A DNA stretch of 7,162 nucleotides from an uncultured Eubacteriales bacterium (GTDB lineage: Bacteria; Bacillota; Clostridia; Oscillospirales; CAG-272), in assembly GCA_934417455.1 (NCBI GenBank), contig CAKRWK010000053.1, positions 1 to 7,162 of the forward strand, read 5' to 3'. Below are positions 4,493 to 7,162 of this stretch, piece by piece. A program made the translations under genes and the position numbers. The notes under the pieces are model-generated. The model was not told where the DNA came from and did not search any database. It saw only the letters and a program-made list of their open reading frames with translations. Each line of letters opens with the position of its first letter. The stretch's first letter is position 1.

Positions 4493-7162
4493 TTAACTTT
4501 GCTTTTTGCGTTTTTCAAGCAGGAGCACAACGCCGGCTGCCACGGCGGAGAGCGCAAGGAGCGCACCGACGGACAGCATGACATACCAACCGGCGCCGGC
4601 CGACGCGGCCGTCACGGTGACAGGCACCGCGGCGCGGTGTGCACCGTACGTCACGGCCAGTTCCGTGCTGTCTTTGCGCACGGTGTCGGTTTCCAGTACG
4701 TAGTCCGTGATTTCCTCGGCCGAACCGTCCGCAAAGACGGCCAGGACGCGCATACCGAGCGTGGAGAAGGCCTCACCGACGGTATAAGCCGTCTTGACGG
4801 GCGCCTGCACGATACGGATGGCAACCACGGGATTTTCGATACCGGCCTGTGCCTTTTTCACACGGAGTTCAGCTTCGGTCGACGACAGGACGGCGGCATA
4901 ATCCGTACCGTTATAGGCACCGACAAGAAGCTTTTTCTGTTCCGTGTCCGTCACGGCGTCGTATTTTTCGCGCAGACCGCGGACAAGTTCCGCGTAAGCG
5001 ACAAGGTCGTCGCCCGAAAGCGCGGCTATATCTTCCGCGGACAGCAACGTACCGAGGGCGGAAATCAGAGATTCCGTTTCCTTTGCGGCGGGAATGGCAA
5101 AGGATTCGCGCGGTCTGACGGTAATGGCCACCGAAGCGGTCTTGCCGAGGGCGGACACCGTCAGATAGGTTTCACCGACCATGGCCACGCTGTTTTCCAG
5201 CGTGTACGAGGTAAGAATCGCCTCCGACGCATCCGCATACACCACTTTGACCTTCATACCCGTCGTATCGAGTATTTCGCGCTCGTTGTACGTCAGTTTG
5301 TCGGGCGGCGTGACGATACGGATGTAGGAAACGGGGTTGCCCATACCGAGCGCTTCCCTTCTCGCGCGGACAGCGCTTTCCACGGACAGCAGCATATCTT
5401 CATAGTTCGTACCGTCGTAATCGCCGCGGATGTATTCGGTCTGGCGACCCGGAAGAACCGTATTGAAAATATTGCGCGCCTTTTTCACCGTCGAAAGATA
5501 GCTCTCGAACGCGTTCTTATCCATTGCGAAAATGTCCTCGGGAGAGCACAGGTCGCGGATGGCTCCGGCGGCACGGATGGTGGAGTTGTCCGCCACCTCG
5601 TCGATGTACATGCCGGTGCCGAAGAAGTCCTGCCAGATGGGAGAGTCGTAACCGTATCCGTTGGACGGGAAATTCAGCGACAGGCCGTAATCGAGCCCGT
5701 TGTAAGCGGCATAAGCGGAATAATAGAAGAAGTTGGCGTAATACTGTTCGAGACCGGCACCGCCGTTTCTCGAAAATACTTTGTAAATCCAGTCGTCCGT
5801 CGTGACGTTGCCGTCCTCGGCATCCACGTAATCGCATTCCAGCGCCGGTGCGTTGACCGACATGAAGTAGAATACTTTCAGATAGGTGTCGTAGAAGGCT
5901 TTCGGTCCGATGGACACAAGGCTGGCCGGCAGATGCACTTCCTGCAGGGAAAGCACACCTTCAAACGCTTCCGTTCCGATACGGACCGTACCGTCAAGAA
6001 CGGTATAAGAAGCGTATTTCAGACCGCCCGGGAAACATTCAACCTGATACGAACCGTTCGGCAGAACACTGTACAGAACGCCGTAATCGAGAAGGTTACC
6101 GTCGTCGTCTCTCAAAAAGTCGACGAAATAGTTCTGCGCGGCAACGGGCATGCAGATTTCCGTCAGGGAGAAGTTGTAACTCAGCGCGCCGTGTCCCACA
6201 TAGGTAAGCGTGGCGGGGAGCGTGATTCTTCTGAGGGAGGATTCCATGAAGGCTTCCATGCCGATACGGACGGCCGACGGAATCAGAATATCCGAGGCAC
6301 CGACGCCGTAGAAGGCGCGATCCCCGATGTCGGTGGCGGCCGCAAGATTGATTTCCTTCATGCCTTTGTTGAAGGCAAACGCGGCCTCGCCGAAGGTAAC
6401 GATGTGCGAAAGGTCAATTTCAGAGAGATTTGTGCAACCGTAGAAAACGTACGGCGTAAGTTCCGTTACCTGCGTGTCGGCAAGGTTCAGGGAAACAAGG
6501 CCGGTGTTCGCGTAGAACGCGTGGTCGCCGATGGTGCGCAGCGTTTTCGGCAGATACACGTTTTTCAGTTCCGCACGGTCGGTTTTACCCGCGAAGGTAT
6601 ACGCGGCAATGGCCGTCAGCCCTTCGGGGAATTTCACGGTGATGAGTGCCATGGAGTCATAGAAGAGACCTTCCCCGAGCACGAGCCCCGAAACGCCGTC
6701 GGAGAACATCACCGACTCAAGAAGCGGGCAATAGGCAAATCCGGCGTTGCCGACATAGGTCAGCGAGGACGGAAGTTCGACCTCGACAAAGTGTGTGCCG
6801 GAGAAAGCGGCGTCGCCGATGTAAGAAAGTGAGGAAAATGCGGTACCGTCGAGAAGTCCCGTCACCGACGTCTCTCCCGTCGCCGTCAGAGCCGTCAGGC
6901 CGCAGTCGGCAAACGCGTAAGCGCCGATGCTCTGCAGCGCCGCGGGAAGCACGGCGACCATCAGACGGCCGCTTCCGGCAAACAGACGCGCCGGCAGGGC
7001 GGTAACGGTGCTGTCCGCCGCGAAAGTCACGCGGGTAAGATCGGGCATGGCGGAGAAGGCGCCCTCGCCGAGGTTTATCACGGAGGCGGGAAGCACCAGC
7101 GTCGTAATACCCGTCCGCTCGAACGCATACCGTCCGACCGTGCGGATGCCCGAAAGGTCAAT
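4493..7162 (-). CDS. BspA-like leucine-rich-repeat surface protein, membrane anchored (5' end outside window)
   Basis: Open from the right edge to a TAA at 4495-4493; 889 residues are visible and the start lies beyond 7162 (the GTG at 7096 is inside an LRR and is not a plausible start). Numbering from the edge: residues 1-431 are about 16 BspA-type (LRR_5) units with the recurring pattern 'L-P-x-x-L-x-x-I-G-x-x-A-F-x-x-C/N'. Residues 432-540 are not recognised and include an aromatic-rich stretch at 474-519. Residues 541-688 and 709-853 are two copies of one module, a charged helical segment followed by a Big_3-like Ig domain. W859-L882 is a hydrophobic helix, and the tail EKRKKQS ends the protein. 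The helix and basic tail look like a membrane stop-transfer anchor with the bulk outside the cell; no LPxTG is present before it. The family is associated with adhesion and host interaction, but no ligand can be inferred. It lies just upstream of the subtilase gene on the same strand, probably co-transcribed. Family assignment is firm; the role is inference. Confidence 0.93.
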   Translation of the reverse strand: MDLSGIRTVGRYAFERTGITTLVLPASVINLGEGAFSAMPDLTRVTFAADSTVTALPARLFAGSGRLMVAVLPAALQSIGAYAFADCGLTALTATGETSVTGLLDGTAFSSLSYIGDAAFSGTHFVEVELPSSLTYVGNAGFAYCPLLESVMFSDGVSGLVLGEGLFYDSMALITVKFPEGLTAIAAYTFAGKTDRAELKNVYLPKTLRTIGDHAFYANTGLVSLNLADTQVTELTPYVFYGCTNLSEIDLSHIVTFGEAAFAFNKGMKEINLAAATDIGDRAFYGVGASDILIPSAVRIGMEAFMESSLRRITLPATLTYVGHGALSYNFSLTEICMPVAAQNYFVDFLRDDDGNLLDYGVLYSVLPNGSYQVECFPGGLKYASYTVLDGTVRIGTEAFEGVLSLQEVHLPASLVSIGPKAFYDTYLKVFYFMSVNAPALECDYVDAEDGNVTTDDWIYKVFSRNGGAGLEQYYANFFYYSAYAAYNGLDYGLSLNFPSNGYGYDSPIWQDFFGTGMYIDEVADNSTIRAAGAIRDLCSPEDIFAMDKNAFESYLSTVKKARNIFNTVLPGRQTEYIRGDYDGTNYEDMLLSVESAVRARREALGMGNPVSYIRIVTPPDKLTYNEREILDTTGMKVKVVYADASEAILTSYTLENSVAMVGETYLTVSALGKTASVAITVRPRESFAIPAAKETESLISALGTLLSAEDIAALSGDDLVAYAELVRGLREKYDAVTDTEQKKLLVGAYNGTDYAAVLSSTEAELRVKKAQAGIENPVVAIRIVQAPVKTAYTVGEAFSTLGMRVLAVFADGSAEEITDYVLETDTVRKDSTELAVTYGAHRAAVPVTVTAASAGAGWYVMLSVGALLALSAVAAGVVLLLEKRKKQS
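4604..5542 (-). repeat. Tandem duplication of a helical + Big_3-like Ig module, period 168 residues
   Basis: Copy 1 begins at residue 541 (EDIFAMDKN) and copy 2 at residue 709 (EDIAALSGD), numbering from the window edge. The copies align without gaps from there through YDGTNY (582) / YNGTDY (750) and into PVSYIRIV / PVVAIRIV. Over the 36 positions starting at Y582 and Y750 I count 16 identities. Each copy is a charged, probably helical segment of about 65 residues followed by a beta-rich domain of about 70 residues with 'Y-x-x-x-E-x-x-x-T-x-G-M-x-V-x-x-x-x-A-D', the signature of group 3 bacterial Ig-like domains. They probably act as a stalk lifting the LRR head off the membrane. Confidence 0.85.
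5870..7162 (-). repeat. LRR_5 (BspA-type) repeat array of the anchored surface protein
   Basis: About 16 units of roughly 22-30 residues, recognisable by A-F or similar pairs such as YAFADC, AAFSGT, HAFYAN, YVFYGC, RAFYGV, EAFEGV and KAFYDT. Each is preceded by an 'L-P-x-x-L-x-x-I/V-G' strand-turn. Near residues 345-375 there is the 'GVLYS…NGSY…P…ASYTV' variant common in this family, which interrupts the regular units. The array continues past the right edge, so the total number is unknown. Confidence 0.88.

Noticed and set aside
2465..6832. A plus-strand open frame of 1455 codons
   Set aside because: It overlaps both real genes and the gap between them, its product is Arg/Gly/His-rich with no domain pattern, and its openness is explained by the rarity of TTA, CTA and TCA in the minus-strand genes, whose codons it mirrors exactly.
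7094..7096. GTG as a possible start of the LRR gene
   Set aside because: The frame is open upstream to the window edge and encodes a further LRR unit (TVGRYAFERTGITTL), so this is an internal valine.

Overview
The window holds two large genes, both read on the minus strand, and both run off the window. From right to left (the direction of transcription) they are the C-terminal 889 residues of a leucine-rich-repeat (LRR) surface protein with a membrane anchor (7162 to 4493), a 48-51 base gap, and the first 1480 residues of a secreted subtilisin-like protease that also carries BspA-type LRRs and a tandem array of InlB B-repeat-like (Listeria-Bacteroides type) modules (4441 to the left edge). 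No RNA gene, insertion sequence, CRISPR array, terminator or origin is visible. Nothing on the plus strand looks real.

The organism is most likely an anaerobic gut-type Firmicute (Clostridia sensu lato, possibly an uncultured lineage). This is inference from three things: BspA-like LRR_5 repeats, Big_3-like Ig domains and Flg_new/InlB repeats are typical together in such genomes; anchoring by a C-terminal membrane helix plus a Lys/Arg tail suits a Gram-positive cell; and the Shine-Dalgarno sequence is of AAGGA type. The DNA is GC-rich by eye (not computed), with strong avoidance of the TTA, CTA and TCA codons. The genetic code looks standard.

Layout: 7162-5870 is the LRR array of the first protein. 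5870-5543 is an aromatic-rich stretch of unknown type. 5542-4604 is a duplicated module (helical segment plus Ig-like domain). 4588-4493 is the membrane helix, tail and stop. 4492-4445 is a short AT/purine-rich gap with the ribosome binding site. 4441-3980 is the signal sequence and propeptide of the protease. 3979-3053 is the catalytic domain with the Asp, His, Asn and Ser residues intact. 3052-2840 is a Flg_new-like module. 2840-2585 is an unassigned, probably helical segment. 2583-1570 is two LRR blocks split by an insertion. 1570-1141 is a beta-rich linker with a calcium-loop-like motif. 1138-1 is at least five complete InlB B-like repeats and the start of a sixth.

How they may work together (inference): close spacing, shared strand and a shared LRR fold suggest one transcription unit making an anchored LRR adhesin and a secreted LRR protease. 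The pair would act on the cell surface, in adhesion and processing of host or neighbour proteins. No substrate can be read from the sequence.
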